In this document: piece after piece, positions 1 through 11,754 of the stretch
Position numbering within the stretch: position 1 is the stretch's first letter
Layout of the letters: each line of letters opens with the position of its first letter
DNA from: Fragum whitleyi
Lineage: Eukaryota > Mollusca > Bivalvia > Cardiida > Cardiidae
Assembly (NCBI GenBank): GCA_948146395.1
Contig: OX411543.1
Span: forward strand, 72,468,948 to 72,532,947
Direction of reading: 5' to 3'
DNA: 64,000 nt
Translations under genes and position numbers: made by a program
The notes under the pieces: model-generated
Database searches by the model: none
Told to the model about the DNA's origin: nothing
Seen by the model: the letters and a program-made list of their open reading frames with translations, nothing else

Positions 1-1344
1 ACTGTATGAATCACGAACCCGTGAAAATCACTATAGTCTTTCGACTGGCGAAAATCTTTAATTGGCCGCGGGTATAACTGCGATAATTGCCCTTTATTCT
101 TTGAGTGGCCGCAAAACTCAGGTTTTATGAATGATGGGACATGAATTTAACGGCCGTTGCGTGCGTTTCACAGGTGCTTGCTGAATACAGGTAAAATTAA
201 GAGTATATCGGTTCGGGGGGACATTGAACTGCACTTTAAAGACAGGTGCACGCTGAATAGAGGTGGCCGGAAGACCAGGTTTGACTGTAGCTTATATCAC
301 TAACACCAGTCAGCCCCCAAGATCTGTGGATTTAAGGGAGGGTTGTTTGCAACTACCGTGCTATAGGTCCTTGAGACCTGCATTCAATGAAAATAGGCTG
401 TTATGGGCTTAGTTGCCCATGGCCCCTATAGCTTTGGCCTGGCCAATAAACCTTTTGAGAAAGTGCCCCATACCCTGAATGTTGAAAGGGATATATGCTT
501 CTTCAATACTAAATGCAATACTCATACAAAAACATTGTGGAAAAAGAAGAAATTTTATGCAGCAAGCAATTTATATCTTCTTTACCCACTTTGATTTCCT
601 TGAAAAGTGCTCGTTGTAATCGTCAAACACACAATTTGATTGGAACCTGTTATTATCAGGAAGAACTTGTAAGAATAAGGACAAAGAGATCCTTAAGGTT
701 GGTGGCAAAAATAGTTTGTGGCAAACCCTGTACACTGTTGATTTCATCTTAGTATAGAAGCAAAGAAGGGCTTCTGCTTATTTACAATTACAAGGGTCAG
801 TGTAAAACTATTTTTAATGCTTATGAATATTGGCACTTGCTAAAAATTGGCCTGCACAAAGGGTACATCATTGAATTTTAGAGAGCATATATTTGAGAAA
901 ATATAAAGACTTACCCACAGCTACAATCTGATAGGAACCATTACTTTTTATACTTCTTCAATATATTGGTATCATATTCTCTGTTTGTCTGTCCATACAT
1001 CCCTCACTCCATTTGTCTACTCCTTGTGAATACAACTGCTCCTTCATTTATGCATGGATTTTCATGAAACTTTCCCAAAATTTTCCTGTGGCAGCATATC
1101 TTGAAACAATGGCACTGTTGTTGTGATCAAATTTGTCTTTAGACAAACTCCAACAAAATTTGTTTTTTTGATTTTGATTAACCAGTGATTTCCTGGCCCT
1201 ATTTGGACAGGTAGACCGGGATTGTAATAAACAGACATCATGTAAAGTGAAGCCATTATAGGTTGAGCTTACTGTTATTTTTGTGTCATAAGTTTGTAAC
1301 ATTCAATTTTCTAAAAGTCCAATTGCTTGCTTTTTGTTTATCAG
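1..1344. other. Upstream stretch, no gene assigned
   Basis: No exon can be supported here, although the first visible exon of the next gene begins in phase 0 behind a splice acceptor, so an upstream exon must exist, either here or before the window. Positions 1-340 look like a degenerate dispersed repeat (GGTGCTTGCTGAATACAG and GGTGCACGCTGAATAGAG are near-duplicates). Positions 525-592 hold a copy of a hairpin repeat listed separately. The short reading frames at 403-752 fall on that repeat and are not believed to be genes. Confidence 0.4.
525..592. repeat. Hairpin MITE family A, copy
   Basis: The motif AACATTGTGGAAAAAGAAGA is followed by a short spacer and its approximate reverse complement (AGCAATTTATATCTTC then TTTACCCACTTTG), a degenerate member of the family whose best copies lie at 22146-22300 and 41671-41890. 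It carries no coding potential. Confidence 0.6.
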
Positions 1345-4300
1345 CCAGCACCGTCAAAACCCCATTCAGGAGATGAAGATCGACCTGGATCTAGATTAGG
1401 TTTTGTTCCCATGGCACCTGAAGACAAACAGACAAACGAACACACAGCAAAGGTAAGTCTATCCTCATACATATTTAGAAAATATGTCATAATTGACCTG
1501 TGTTGCAGGAGTGAAAAAATGAATATTTTTCTTATTACACTGGCATTATTACACTAGTGTAATAAAGTTATAAATGAGCTAGGAGTGTATAGTACATGTA
1601 ACACCTTATTGTTGCAGTGAAAATGACATCTTAATGCATGTGCTTAAGTCATCAATGGGATTGAATAAGATTAATGAATTTATAACAAAAATTTCCTCAA
1701 TTCATCTCAAAACCTTAGGTCATAATTATAAACAGAGTATCAAATGTTTGTTTATTTATCTTATATTTTTCAGGTGAGCAATTTTGGGCTTTTGTAGCCC
1801 TCTTGTTTAAAAACATATTCTCATTTTTATTTTCAGAAATTATCTCGCCCATCATCCGCACCAAATCAAAGGTCAAAGAAAAGTACTACATGTAAGGATG
1901 ATAAACTTAATAAAGAGACTATGAACACAGCAGATAAAGGCTCTACAAAACAGGAGAAAGAGGAGAGAGAAAGAGTGATTGACAATCTACTGGAGAGAAC
2001 TAAAACACTGCTGGAAGACTGTGATAAAAAGGTAAAGGATATGAGCCAGAGTGTGACATTTCCAACAATTTCATGTGTGCGTGATAAACAGACGATTAGC
2101 TATCTGGATAGCAACACAAAGAAATGAGAATATTTGCTGAACACCTGAGGATGGGTTAAGACCTTATCTATCGCCAGAGTGCATAGTGAAGACTCTGGCC
2201 AGCCTGTGTGGATGCACAGGCTGGCCTGAGCCTTTGCTATGCACACATGTGAAATTGTTGGAAATGCTACGCACTAGCTCAATCATTTAATCTCTTGTCA
2301 TACTGAATGTATCAGTACCAGTAAGTCTATTTAAGCTCATGACTCCTCTCATCAAGCATGAATTGACTTATTTCATGGATGTCTATTTGTCAGTCTGTAG
2401 CCTGCTCCCTTCTCTCCCTCCCCCCTAAAAAAGTTGTCTATTAATATTTATCTAGCACATTAAATACATTCCTTCGCAGGCTAATTTCACGCAGTAGCAA
2501 TTTGCAAGCAATCAACATAGATGCAAAACTTAAAAAAATAACAAAAATGTGATGTCATTATCATATGACGCAACAAAAGGAATTTAAACAAAATTATGCA
2601 AAGATCAGTCTGTTAACCCTTGTCATGCTGAATAAAATTCTTTGCAAAATAAATGTAAATTCAAAGTGCTAAAAGCACTGGAAGTTACCAAATGTGAGTG
2701 AATATTGATTTCGGAAATGCATTGTTTTACATCTTTCTGGTTTAAAAATGAAATTCAGGTGGTATGAACTAAGATCAGACTGCACATATTGTCAGACTGA
2801 TCTTTGTCTATACCTCCTGTCAAAGCAGGAATATTCCGGGTTCAGCACTACAAGGGTTAAAACCTGTTCATCATAGAGTTGATGTTTCTTTACAGTTACA
2901 ATCTGAAGACTCTGTTCCAGATGTAACAACAAGGAAGCTGGTGAGACCAGCATCTGCACATATTGGTCTTATAGCAAGGTGAGTGGCAGCGTATTGGTGT
3001 ATTTGTTTGTTTGAATGGGTTTTACACCCCTTTCAACAATTTTGCAGTTATATCGCCGCGGCCGGAGCACCTAACAATAGATTCCTGGTATTTCCTTCAC
3101 CTGTACTACCATTACACCTTTTCCTAGCCTCTGACTGCTATCTCACATAGGTTTACAATTATCTACCCATTGGTGAGAGACAAATGTTGGAAAGGATATG
3201 TGCCGCTACCGGGCATATTGGTGTAAGGTTGACCTGTAAACAATTACATGTACAAAATTTAGACATGGAATTTCAAAGATGTTGCTGGCAATAATTTTGT
3301 GGGGTAAAATTTTCAAATATCTTTAACATAATGGATTTGCAGACAATGTAGAAATTGCTTGCAACATTTTTTCACAAGATTTTCCAGGTTTTCATCAGGG
3401 GCATCAAAAAGTGAGATTGCGTCGGAATGGGTTTGACGTCTTTAATGTTGCAAAATTATAATAAGCAATTTTTCTAGCCAGACATGAAGAAATGTTTGTC
3501 TTATATCTTAAAAGATTATGGCTTTCATAATATTTGTTTAATCTTAGAAGAAATATCAAAATGGAAACCATTTTGTTCCATTTTAGAAGAATTGTGGGGA
3601 AAATGTGTAAATTCTCAATGTTTTACTACTTAAATGAATGCAGAACAAAAAATAACTTGAATTTACTGAGTTGCAAATGGAGCTAGTTTTTAGTTAGCAA
3701 AGAATAAAAAAAAACAGAATATCTACAGGGCTCCCGTTGATATTAAGCTAGGATTTTGTAAATTGATAATAGCTAATTTTGACCCTTAGATATTTTTTCC
3801 AAGAGAGAAATTTCTAAGGGTCAACACTTTTCAAGATGCATCCGATAGACCTTCTAAAATTTTACAAATCAATTGCTTACTTCATATCTTTAAAAGAAAG
3901 GACAAATGACTCTTAAACCTGTAAAATTCTTACTCATAATTAGCTCTTTCTTGTCCTTTGACCCCTTTAAAATATGTTTTGACCCCAAGAAATTTATGGT
4001 TGAGAGGTAAATGACTCCCAACTTACAAGCACTAGCATGAGCCCTGATTTAAATTATGGATGGCACTGAGGCTTCCAATATCATTTGTTTTATATTTCAT
4101 GTAACATGTAAAAAACCTTAGAAAAACTTTTGAACAGCCTTCATTAACTTGACAATTTGTTATACAGGCCAAAAGACAACAGAAGAGTGAAAAGTGCTGT
4201 CGCTAAACGACCAGTTTCTGCAACTACCACAAGACACAGTGAGTTCGCTTTTTAGTCTTACACAAAAAACCCAAACAATTGTTCCATTTTTTTAATGCAA

Positions 4301-7300
4301 AAATGAGCCGAACTGTGAAAAGAATCCATCTTTAGTGATGTAAGGATTTTAGTTCCTCTGTAGGCATATAGTTTATTTTATTATGCCCCGATAGGGAGGC
4401 ATCATAAATTTGACTTGTCCGTCCGTCCGTCCGTCTGTCCGTCCGTCTGTCCGTCCGTCCGTCATTCCGTCCAAAAACTTTAACATTGGCCATAACTTCC
4501 TTATTACTTAACATATTCGCATCATACTTTACCACAACATTCCTTGGTACATTACCTTTCTGTAGGCACATACTTTGGTGACCTTGACCCCTGGATGACC
4601 TTGACCTTCAACATAGATTGGCCATAATTTAAAATCAAAGCGGTGTCGGGGGCATTGTCATCTTACAGTGACAGCTCTTGTTTGACCTGAAACTGACCTG
4701 TTTAAAAAAGTTTTTAAATTTCAATAACTGACACATTTCATCAGTTGTATACCGGTAATATAAATTGCATTCGATACTGTGAGAAGTATATTCTGATGGC
4801 AGAATGTGCATTTATGCAGCATATTACTTATAGCATTTTTTATTAGCTTGGCTCTTTTCAAAGAAAACACTAGGTATTGCTTTAGTCTTTAAACTTCTCA
4901 GGTATTACCATAGGGAACCAGTTGATACTTAGCATGCATGTTAACTGCCAATAGGGCAATATATTGGGATAACTGTAGATACAATTTATGAAAATTATGC
5001 CCCTTTTCAACTAAGATTTTTTTTATCCACCATCCAGCAAACAACAGAGGTCAATGACAGGTCAATAAAACTGATATATACATTATTCTGTTCAATTGGT
5101 CAAGCAATGGATTTTCAGAACCTAGCAAGGTCATTTAACTTGACTGTGTATTGTAGTGAGATATTTTAATTGTGGATATTTTTTATTTAATTGTTTTAAA
5201 TTTTTTCCAGTACAGGTCTTGGATTTCATGTCCTTATGGATTTTATGCAAGAGAAAAAAATGTTGAAAAAGAGGAAATTGCTTGGAACAAGCAATTTCTC
5301 CTTGTCCCACAATATTTGCTTCCTTTTGTCTCTTTTCAAATTGAACTTACTTTATTGTTGTCTGGAACCTCTTTCAATTTGAGCTAGTCTAAAATGAGCA
5401 TGTGCATGACATTTCCAATAATTTCATGTGTGCCTAATGGAAAGATATTGAGTAGCCTGGAAACACACACAGTGAATCAAAATTAATTTTGGGTTGTGAA
5501 TAGCAACTTCAGGTCCGTAGCCATATATTTAGGGCATAGTTAAGTCTCTGATCAGACTGTACAGACGCACTATCTGATCTGAGTCTCAACGTTACGCACA
5601 TGTGAAATTGTTGGAAATGTCCCACACAGGCTCAAATATCTTAACAAACAGCAAAAGGATTAAAATATTTCAGTATGTTTTTATACGCCGCCGGAGGCGT
5701 ACGTATATTGGCGTCATCTTCTCCGTCTGTCCGTCCGTCCGTCCACTTTTCTTGTCAACGCAACTCCTCCTAAACTTCTGGCTGGATCTTCTTGAAACTT
5801 GGTCAATGTAATCACCTCAATTGGTAGATGTGCATGAAGGAAGGATTTTATGGTTCGTTGATTTTTGCCTGAGTTATGCCCCTTGATAACTTAGTCTCTG
5901 GGTCCACTTTTCTTGTCAACGCAACTCCTCCTAAGTTTCTAGCTGGATCTTCTTGAAACTTGGTCAATGTAATCACCTCAATTGGTAGATGTGCATGAAG
6001 GAAGGATTTTATGGTTCGTTGATTTTTGCCTGAGTTATGCCCCTTGATAACTTAGTCTCTGGGTCCACTTTTCTTGTCAACGCAACTCCTCCTAAGTTTC
6101 TGACTGGATCTTCTTGAAACTTGGTCAATGTAATCACCTCAATTGGTAAATGTGCATGAAGGAAGTATTTTACGGTTCGTTGATTTTTGCCTGAGTTATG
6201 CCCCTTGATAACTTAGTCTCTGGGTCCACTTTTCTTGTCAACGCAACTCCTCCTAAGTTTCTGGCTGGATCTTCTTGAAACTTGGTCAATGTAATCACCT
6301 CAATTGGTAGATGTGCATGAAGGAAGGATTTTATGGTTCGTTGATTTTTGCCTGAGTTATGCCCCTTGATAACTTAGTCTCTGGGTCCACTTTTCTTGTC
6401 AACGCAACTCCTCCTAAGTTTCTGGCTGGATCTTCTTGAAACTTGGTCAATGTTATCACCTCAATTGGTTGATGTGCATGAAGGAAGGATTTTACGGTTT
6501 GTTGATTTTTGCCTGAGTTATGCCCCTTAAAAACTTAGTATCTGGGTCCACTTTTCTTGTCAAGGCAACTCCTCCTAAATTTCTGGCTGGATCTTCTTGA
6601 AACTTGGTCAATGTTATCACCTCAATTGGTAGATGTGCATGAAGGAAGGATTTTATGGTTCATTGATTTTTGCCTGAGTTATGCCCCTTGATAACTTAGT
6701 CTCTGGGGCTTATTGCCTACATTATGCCCCCTTAAAATTTAGTCTCTGGGGCTTATTGAAATTGCAGCCTTGTGAATGCAACTCTTCCAAGTTTCTGGCT
6801 GGATCTAAATGAAACTTGGTGGATGTTATAACCGAAATTGGTAGATGAGCATGAAGTAAGGATTTTATGGTTCATTAATTTTACCCTAAATTATGCCCCC
6901 TTAATAATTAGTATCTAGGGCTTATTGAAATTGCAGCCCTTTGAACACAACTCCTCCTTACTTTTTGTCTTTATTTAAATGAAACTTGGTCAATGTCATC
7001 ACCATAATTTGTAGATGTACATGGATCAAGGATTTTATGGCTCATTTATTTCCCTGAATTATGCCCCCTTAAAACTTAGTGCCTGGGGCTTATTGAAATT
7101 GCAGCCTTGTGAAGGCAACTCCTCCTAGCTTTTTGTCTTGATTTAAATGAAACTTGGTCATTTTCAATTTGGTTCTGTCAAAATAAGTAGTGTCTACAAT
7201 TATTTTCGTGAAACAGCAGCAAAGTGGCGGCGTATTTTGTGACGATGGCACTCTTGTTTTGTTTTTTCAGGACACTACGCATCCTATTCCCATGGAAGTA

Positions 7301-10300
7301 ATGTTGCGAGAACAAGAAAATCTTCAGGGAAATCTAAACCAAAAGTTGTGCTGACTGAACCCTGTGTTATCACCTCTAACACCCCATACTTTGTAAGCTT
7401 GTTTTATCAGTTTGACTACTTTTAAAGTTAGTTGACCCGTAATAGTTCCGCAACAAATGATCCTCTACAATGTTTACCAAAGCTTCGAAATGAAATAGTG
7501 AAGAGCCTCTGTTAGCACTGTTAAAATTTATGACTCCCAAAACGTTGTGAATCAATTATGATTGATTGATTGAATGGAGTTTTACACCGCTTTCAACATT
7601 AATTCAGTTATATTGCGATGGCTGGATCACCTAATAATGGTTTCCTGGTATTTCTCTCACCATTACAATCACCACATCCTTTCATTGCCTCCAGCTGCTA
7701 TCTCACATAGGTCTACAATTATCAACCCATTGGTGAGAGACAAATAGTCGGAAAGAATGAGTGCTGCCGTTGGGTGAATCAATTATGGGTCTACTGCCTT
7801 AAACAAAACCTGAGGAAGTGCTTTAGCTTTGGCTTATTTGTCATTGACATTGTTGTATTGGGAGAGTCAACTTTGAGATATTAATGGTTTCTCTTATATT
7901 ACTGAAGGCATACGCCTGAAACTGCTCACCATCAAAGGAGCAACCTCCACAATCAAGGAGGGTAACTCTTCTTACCAAGCTTAAAGTCTGAAACTGAGCA
8001 TTTTGCAAATTAACCATTGCAGGTCAGGGTTGATCCCATGCCCTAACCATCGATGGAAGAGAGTTAAATTATAACTCTAAATGCATTTATATGACCCCTT
8101 CATTGATTGAAGGGGGGGTATATTGTTTTTGCCCTAGAATCTGTTTGTTGATTCCCCCTTCCCGCAATCTTTATACATTGGCCTTAACTTGATTGGTTTA
8201 TTATAAAATCTTTCATATTCCATCCGTGTATTGCCTGAGAAAAGATTTTCAGTTTATACCAGTTTCAAATTGATTAGGTCATAATTCAAGGTCACTGTGT
8301 TTTTACATATAAAACTTGTATGTTTCAGTTTGCCACATTGCTTTTGAATAAATCAAGGTTCAGTGCAAGACAGTACTAAGTGTATATACAATGTATATAC
8401 ACTTGGTACAGTCTTGCGTTGAACCCTTGCAATGATTCCACAACTACATTGAATAGACTAAGTGTTAAGACAGTGTACTGGTTTCACTAATTACTTGTGT
8501 TGTAGACTGAGGAAACAGAGGAAGAATTAGCCTGTCAAGATCTGCAGAGAGATCTGGCGGACAAAGGTCTCAATATCACTGCAGAGACACTACAAAGGTA
8601 TACATATTTTATCATATGAGCCTTGCATGACATTTCCAACAATTTCAACAATGCACAAGGTACAAATTTGGAGCAGTGTGGACAAAGACATAATGCAACA
8701 AGAATATATACTGACCACCTGAGGAGCGATTAAGACCTTATCTATCTATATTGTGCATAGAGAAGACTCTGGTTAGACTGTGCGGCTGCGCAGGCTGGCC
8801 ACAAGCTTTGCTTTCCGCATATGTGAAATTGTTGGAAATGTCACGCACAGACTCATATATTATCATGCAATGAAGATCTGCAAAAAAAATCGGCAAACAA
8901 ATGTCTAAATATCACTGCAAAGGTATACATCATACATCATACAATGTATTGATGTTGACCAAAACATCGTAAATATTTGTGTTTCAGCTGCAAAAAGTGA
9001 TTGTCTCCTTTCGCCATTTTCTTGCTTCCCGAAAATTTTTGCCAAATTGGATGAAGCTTCATTTATAAACTTCCTGTGAAATTTCTAAAACACTTCTTTT
9101 TGAAATTTCTGAATTCAATGTATTTGCTTGATAAGAGATATATATTCTTGATATTTCACATGTGCATTGCTTGTTTCAAGATTGGCACCAATTTCAAAAT
9201 CAAAAGTCAAGGTCATTTTTCAAGGTCAAAATTTGGAAAAAATTACAAACTGGTAAGTGTTATAGCCTTCATATTTCTCACGTGTGTTACTTGTTTGTGT
9301 TGTCTTGGATTCTGGTTCTTTTCTTTTATCAGAAAATTGATGATCTCAAATTTTGGTTACCTTGAAAATGAATTATTGTTAATAAGGTAATTTAAGTATG
9401 GTTTATTTTAATGTCTTCAGGGCAAGTTCATATTTTGGCCAGGAAGTAATATTTGTAAAATCTTTAGTTTTATATACATTACAATTCTAAAATTACATGA
9501 TATTCTTAATTTTGCATGTTCGATCAGTTGCTAATATTTGTTAAAGAATCTAACTCTCGAAAAAAATGATCTTCAGTAGAAAGAAAAATAGGTTAAATTA
9601 AAAAATCATTTTCAAAAGATTATTTCTATTATAACTTTTACTTGACCTCAGAAATTGCAAAAATTTTCTTAAAGGTGTTTTTGAAAGGCCTAAGACCTGC
9701 ATAACACTAGTTGTTGAAGTTTTCTCATTCTTTTGCTAGATGTCTTTAACCAACTGAACCAGTATTTCTATTCGTCAGTTTTCTTTTATGAAATTACAGA
9801 GCCCTATATCCACCCTCAGGAAAATCAAAGCATTATCAAATCACTGCTGATCTACCAAAAAGGACATCTCTGTCGTAAGTATCATAATTGCTTTTTTTCA
9901 GCTACAAACCTTTTGAATCTGCACAGTTTGAATGCTTCTCATATTGTTCACAACTTATTTCTTATGTACATTTAACTACATGTATATTACAGCTTCAAAT
10001 TTTCTGAAGCAATTGGTGATTTTGGACCTCTTGTTTTATTGTACTGATCTACTGCAAGATATATTGTTCATTGTAGATACAAAATCTTCATTTTCATTGT
10101 ACAGGTTATTAAGCCATCCAAAAGTTTGGTTACCTCAAGAATACAAGCGTTTACAGCAGGCTGAAAAATCTTTATGTAAGTTATAGTTATTTTAATAAAT
10201 CCAAAGATTTAGGGAATTTTATATATAATAGGTACTAAGTGTTCTGTATGAAAAAAATATCTAACAAGGTTTGGGGAATTGATAATTGTAGAGGCTCTGT

Positions 10301-11212
10301 CGAGACAATTATCAATTCCCACAACTTAAATATTTTTTCATACAATACATTAAGTATGTATCATAAGTATCTTATAACCTCTATTTGCCTTGTTTTTGTC
10401 GATGTTACAAGTTTATAAAAAATACACATTATGTCATTGTTCTAAAAATATCCATATGATATCATAAAAAATATCATATGGGATGTTATCACATGGGTAT
10501 TTGTATAGTTATAAGATAAAATTATTTCAGTAATATGGGCGAGTCTCCAAAACTATATAAACCTATTTAAGGGATGCAGATTTTGTGAGTCTGAGACCCA
10601 CAAGTAAGTAGCCAGGACTTCCAAAACTTTCAGATTTGGAGCCATCTTGGGCTAAAGTACAGAAAAGAATTGAAGACTGTTCTAAACAGTCTTCAATTCT
10701 TTGATGAAATTTAGCCTTAGAAGTTTATAAGTGTGAAATACTTTTTTCATCTTTAACTAGAGAATAGCACAGTATTTACATAAAAAACTAGTTATTTGCT
10801 ACGAATGTGTTGGTTTGTTTAAGAAAACATTGTGAAAAAAGGGATAATTGCTTGAAACTTCCAATTTTCCCTTCGACACAATATTTTCTGTCCTATATGC
10901 CATATTTTCCCAGTTTTTTTTCAAGTCATCTGTCCTTCTAAATGTTGTTGGCAACTGCATTAAATGTTTTAAAACCATGCATACTGTATAAAACTTTGAG
11001 GTCTGATAATGGGATTAAAAGATTGTTGCAGATTCCTTATTACCAAGCATTTGATAATTACAGCTCGTGCAAATGAAATTATGTACCTGCAAAAGAAGGC
11101 CGAAGAAAGAAGAGCAAAGCTGGAATCAATGAGCCCTGAAGAGAGAAAGAAAATGAAGAAAAAAGGAAAGAAGGGAGGAAAGAAACTGAGAAAGAGCCAA
11201 AGTCTGGGATGA
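1345..11212 (+). CDS. Uncharacterised Lys-rich protein, 9 visible exons (3' part of gene)
   Basis: Spliced gene with coding exons at 1345-1452, 1837-2031, 2896-2978, 4168-4238, 7271-7392, 8506-8597, 9800-9874, 10105-10175 and 11064-11212 (stop TGA). All have GT-AG borders and the phases join exactly (0,0,2,1,0,2,2,1), giving 966 nt, or 321 residues plus stop. The start is not visible: the first exon opens in phase 0 behind an acceptor, so this is the C-terminal part. The sequence is hydrophilic, with two RPSSAP/RPASAH-like Ser-Pro patches, a charged stretch (KQEKEERERVIDNLLERT) likely to form a helix or short coiled coil, an acidic patch (TEETEEELA) and a Lys-rich tail (KKMKKKGKKGGKKLRK). No enzyme motif, signal peptide or membrane segment is seen. 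The tail could bind nucleic acid, membrane or microtubules, but that is inference. I do not recognise the family. Introns hold MITEs, SINEs and a tandem-array element. Confidence 0.8.
2032..2127 (+). other. Possible alternative 3' coding extension derived from a MITE
   Basis: If the donor at 2032 (GTAAAG, a weaker match than the other donors of this gene) is not used, the frame of exon 1837-2031 continues 31 codons to a TGA at 2125-2127. Most of that extension is the left end of MITE family C (starting near 2043). It would give a truncated isoform with a transposon-derived tail. Transcript evidence would be needed; the spliced form is in phase and preferred. Confidence 0.3.
2043..2280. repeat. 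MITE family C, copy 1
   Basis: About 238 bp with long inverted ends: the left end reads GTGACATTTCCAACAATTTC and the right end GAAATTGTTGGAAATGCTAC, with a second palindrome in the middle (CTCTGGCCAGCCTGTG and CACAGGCTGGCCTGAG). Other copies lie at 5395-5634, 8617-8854, 15619-15843 and 32730-32970. There is no ORF, as expected for a non-autonomous inverted-repeat element. Confidence 0.8.
2613..2860 (+). repeat. MITE family B, copy 1 (248 bp)
   Basis: Bounded by TTAACCCTTGTCATGCTGAA at the left and its imperfect complement (GGTTCAGCACTACAAGGGTT, then AA) at the right. The interior carries the family signature of a CAGACTGCACATA stretch followed by CAAAGCAGGAATATTCCGGG. Copies of the same length lie at 15276-15523 and 59103-59346 (opposite orientation); a fourth, at 54736-55562, is split by an insertion. 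TTAA at the ends would fit a TTAA target-site element, but I cannot prove the target site from the window. Confidence 0.85.
3003..3220 (-). repeat. tRNA-derived SINE, head missing
   Basis: On the minus strand this matches the body of the SINE that is complete at 44452-44727: a body including TTGGTGAGAGACAAAT and CTCACATAGGTTTACAAT (read on plus), and a tail whose minus-strand form resembles AAAGGGGTGTAAAAC. The tRNA-like promoter portion is absent or too degraded to recognise. It lies in the intron after exon 2896-2978. Confidence 0.7.
4368..4685 (+). repeat. Dispersed element with (GTCC)n start
   Basis: It starts with TTATGCCCCGATAGGGAGGC, a self-complementary head, then a run of CCGTCCGTCCGTCTGT units, then a body with CTTTAACATTGGCCATAACT and CCTTGACCCCTGGATGACC, and ends in GACAGCTCTTGTTT. 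The layout (palindromic head, GTCCGTCC run, CTCTTGTTT end) is shared with the larger tandem-array elements at 5678-7258 and 12855-13926, so it is probably a short relative with a single core unit. The minus-strand ORF over it encodes a simple GRTDRRTDR repeat and is not a gene. Confidence 0.6.
5249..5320. repeat. Hairpin MITE family A, copy
   Basis: GTTGAAAAAGAGGAAATTGC, a short TTGGAA loop, then CAAGCAATTTCTCCTTGTCC form a hairpin of the family that is best preserved at 22146-22300 and 41671-41890. Confidence 0.65.
5395..5634. repeat. MITE family C, copy 2
   Basis: It starts with TGAGCATGTGCATGACATTT and ends with AAATTGTTGGAAATGTCCCA followed by CACAGGCTCA, the same inverted ends as copy 1, about 240 bp apart. 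It is an intronic insertion with no ORF. Confidence 0.75.
5678..7258 (+). mobile_element. Tandem-array transposable element with 161 bp units
   Basis: An intronic element that begins with a palindrome (ACGCCGCCGGAGGCGTACGT) and a GTCCGTCCGTCCGTCC run, and ends with AGTGGCGGCGTATTTTGTGA then CGATGGCACTCTTGTTT. Between them GTCCACTTTTCTTGTCAACG recurs at 5739, 5902, 6063, 6224, 6385 and 6546 (the last copy with AAGG for AACG), a period of 163 then 161 bp, each unit nearly identical; three or more diverged units follow to about 7170. No transposase is present. Tandem-repeat-bearing MITEs and Helitron-like elements with cores near 160 bp are known in bivalves; I infer membership of that broad class without being able to match a named family. 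Confidence 0.75.
7561..7775 (-). repeat. tRNA-derived SINE, head missing
   Basis: The body matches the complete minus-strand SINE at 44452-44727 (plus-strand reading: TTTTACACCGCTTTCAACAT, then TTTCCTGGTATTTCTCTCAC, then TCAACCCATTGGTGAGAGAC). The tRNA-like head is truncated at about 7775. It lies in the intron after exon 7271-7392. Confidence 0.75.
8320..8432. repeat. Perfect-stem inverted repeat
   Basis: GTTCAGTGCAAGACAGTACT continues through AAGTGTATATAC, then a 3 nt loop, then GTATATACACTTGGTACAGT and CTTGCGTTGAAC. The arms are about 32 nt with a few mismatches, so the transcript could fold into a long hairpin. It is an intronic, MITE-like palindrome; I saw no second copy. Confidence 0.6.
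8617..8854. repeat. MITE family C, copy 3
   Basis: This copy lies only 19 bp beyond the donor of exon 8506-8597. Left end TGAGCCTTGCATGACATTTC, right end GAAATTGTTGGAAATGTCAC followed by GCACAGACTCA. Confidence 0.75.
10225..10525 (-). repeat. MITE family E, copy 1
   Basis: It contains the hairpin GGGAATTGATAATTGTAGAG / GACAATTATCAATTCCC around an AGGCTCTGTCG loop, flanked by TGTATGAAAAAAATATCTAA and its complement, plus a side arm with ATATCCATATGATATCAT and GTATTTGTATAGTTATAAGA. The same blocks occur in reverse order and complement at 38140-38455, and the hairpin part again at 34160-34300. Confidence 0.7.
10660..10705. repeat. Short perfect hairpin
   Basis: AGAATTGAAGACTGTT and AACAGTCTTCAATTCT face each other across a 3 nt spacer (CTA). 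It is a compact intronic palindrome of unknown origin, with arms of 16 nt. Confidence 0.6.
10822..10890. repeat. Hairpin MITE family A, copy
   Basis: AAAACATTGTGAAAAAAGGG, then ATTGCTTGAAACTTCCAATT and CTTCGACACAATATTTT. It is a degenerate copy of the family at 22146-22300 and 41671-41890. Confidence 0.55.
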
Positions 11213-11319
11213 AATTAACATGTTGACATGTAATGGATGGAATTTAGCCATACCCAAAGGGTTTTTACCCTTTCCCCTTGTCACAGCAACATCCCTTTAA
11301 TGACAATAGTCTCCTAGGA

Positions 11320-11640
11320 ATGGGTGATTTGTTATACCCCCCCCCCACACACACACACACATACCTGCAAAGTAGAGGGGGTATATTGGTTTCACTATGT
11401 CTGTCTGTCCATCATTTAGACTTTTTCTTTTCTGACTCTGAGTGTAACTCGAGAACCAATTGACCTAGATTCATAAAGTATATACAATCGTTTCCGTCAA
11501 AATTTGACCCAAGGTAGTGCCCTATTGTTCTTGGGTCATAAAGATCAGAGGTTAAGGTCACAATTGAAGATTGTCTTGAAACCGTGTAAGGAACTGGGAC
11601 AAAGCGCTGTTTGGAGTATTATTCCTCTTTGCAACAGGTC
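11320..11640 (+). repeat. Degenerate GTCTGTCC-type dispersed element with CA/C runs
   Basis: A homopolymer C run and (AC)n tract at about 11337-11361 lie beside GAGGGGGTATATTGGTTTCA and a CTGTCTGTCC run, then a body with TTGACCCAAGGTAGTGCC. It resembles the heads of the GTCC-type elements at 4368-4685 and 8095-8300 but lacks a recognisable right end. Confidence 0.4.
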
Positions 11641-11754
11641 TACCGTATTTCTCCTAATAGATGCTCCCGGTAGCTATTCATAACATGGTCAGGGAGCTTT
11701 TATTAAGTATGTATTTTCTGATTAAAAAATCATTTGATGTCTTTTAGGCCCTTT

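Noticed and set aside
5739..6706. CRISPR-like regular repeats
   Set aside because: Units are contiguous 161 bp tandem repeats without unique spacers, in an animal genome, inside a mobile element.
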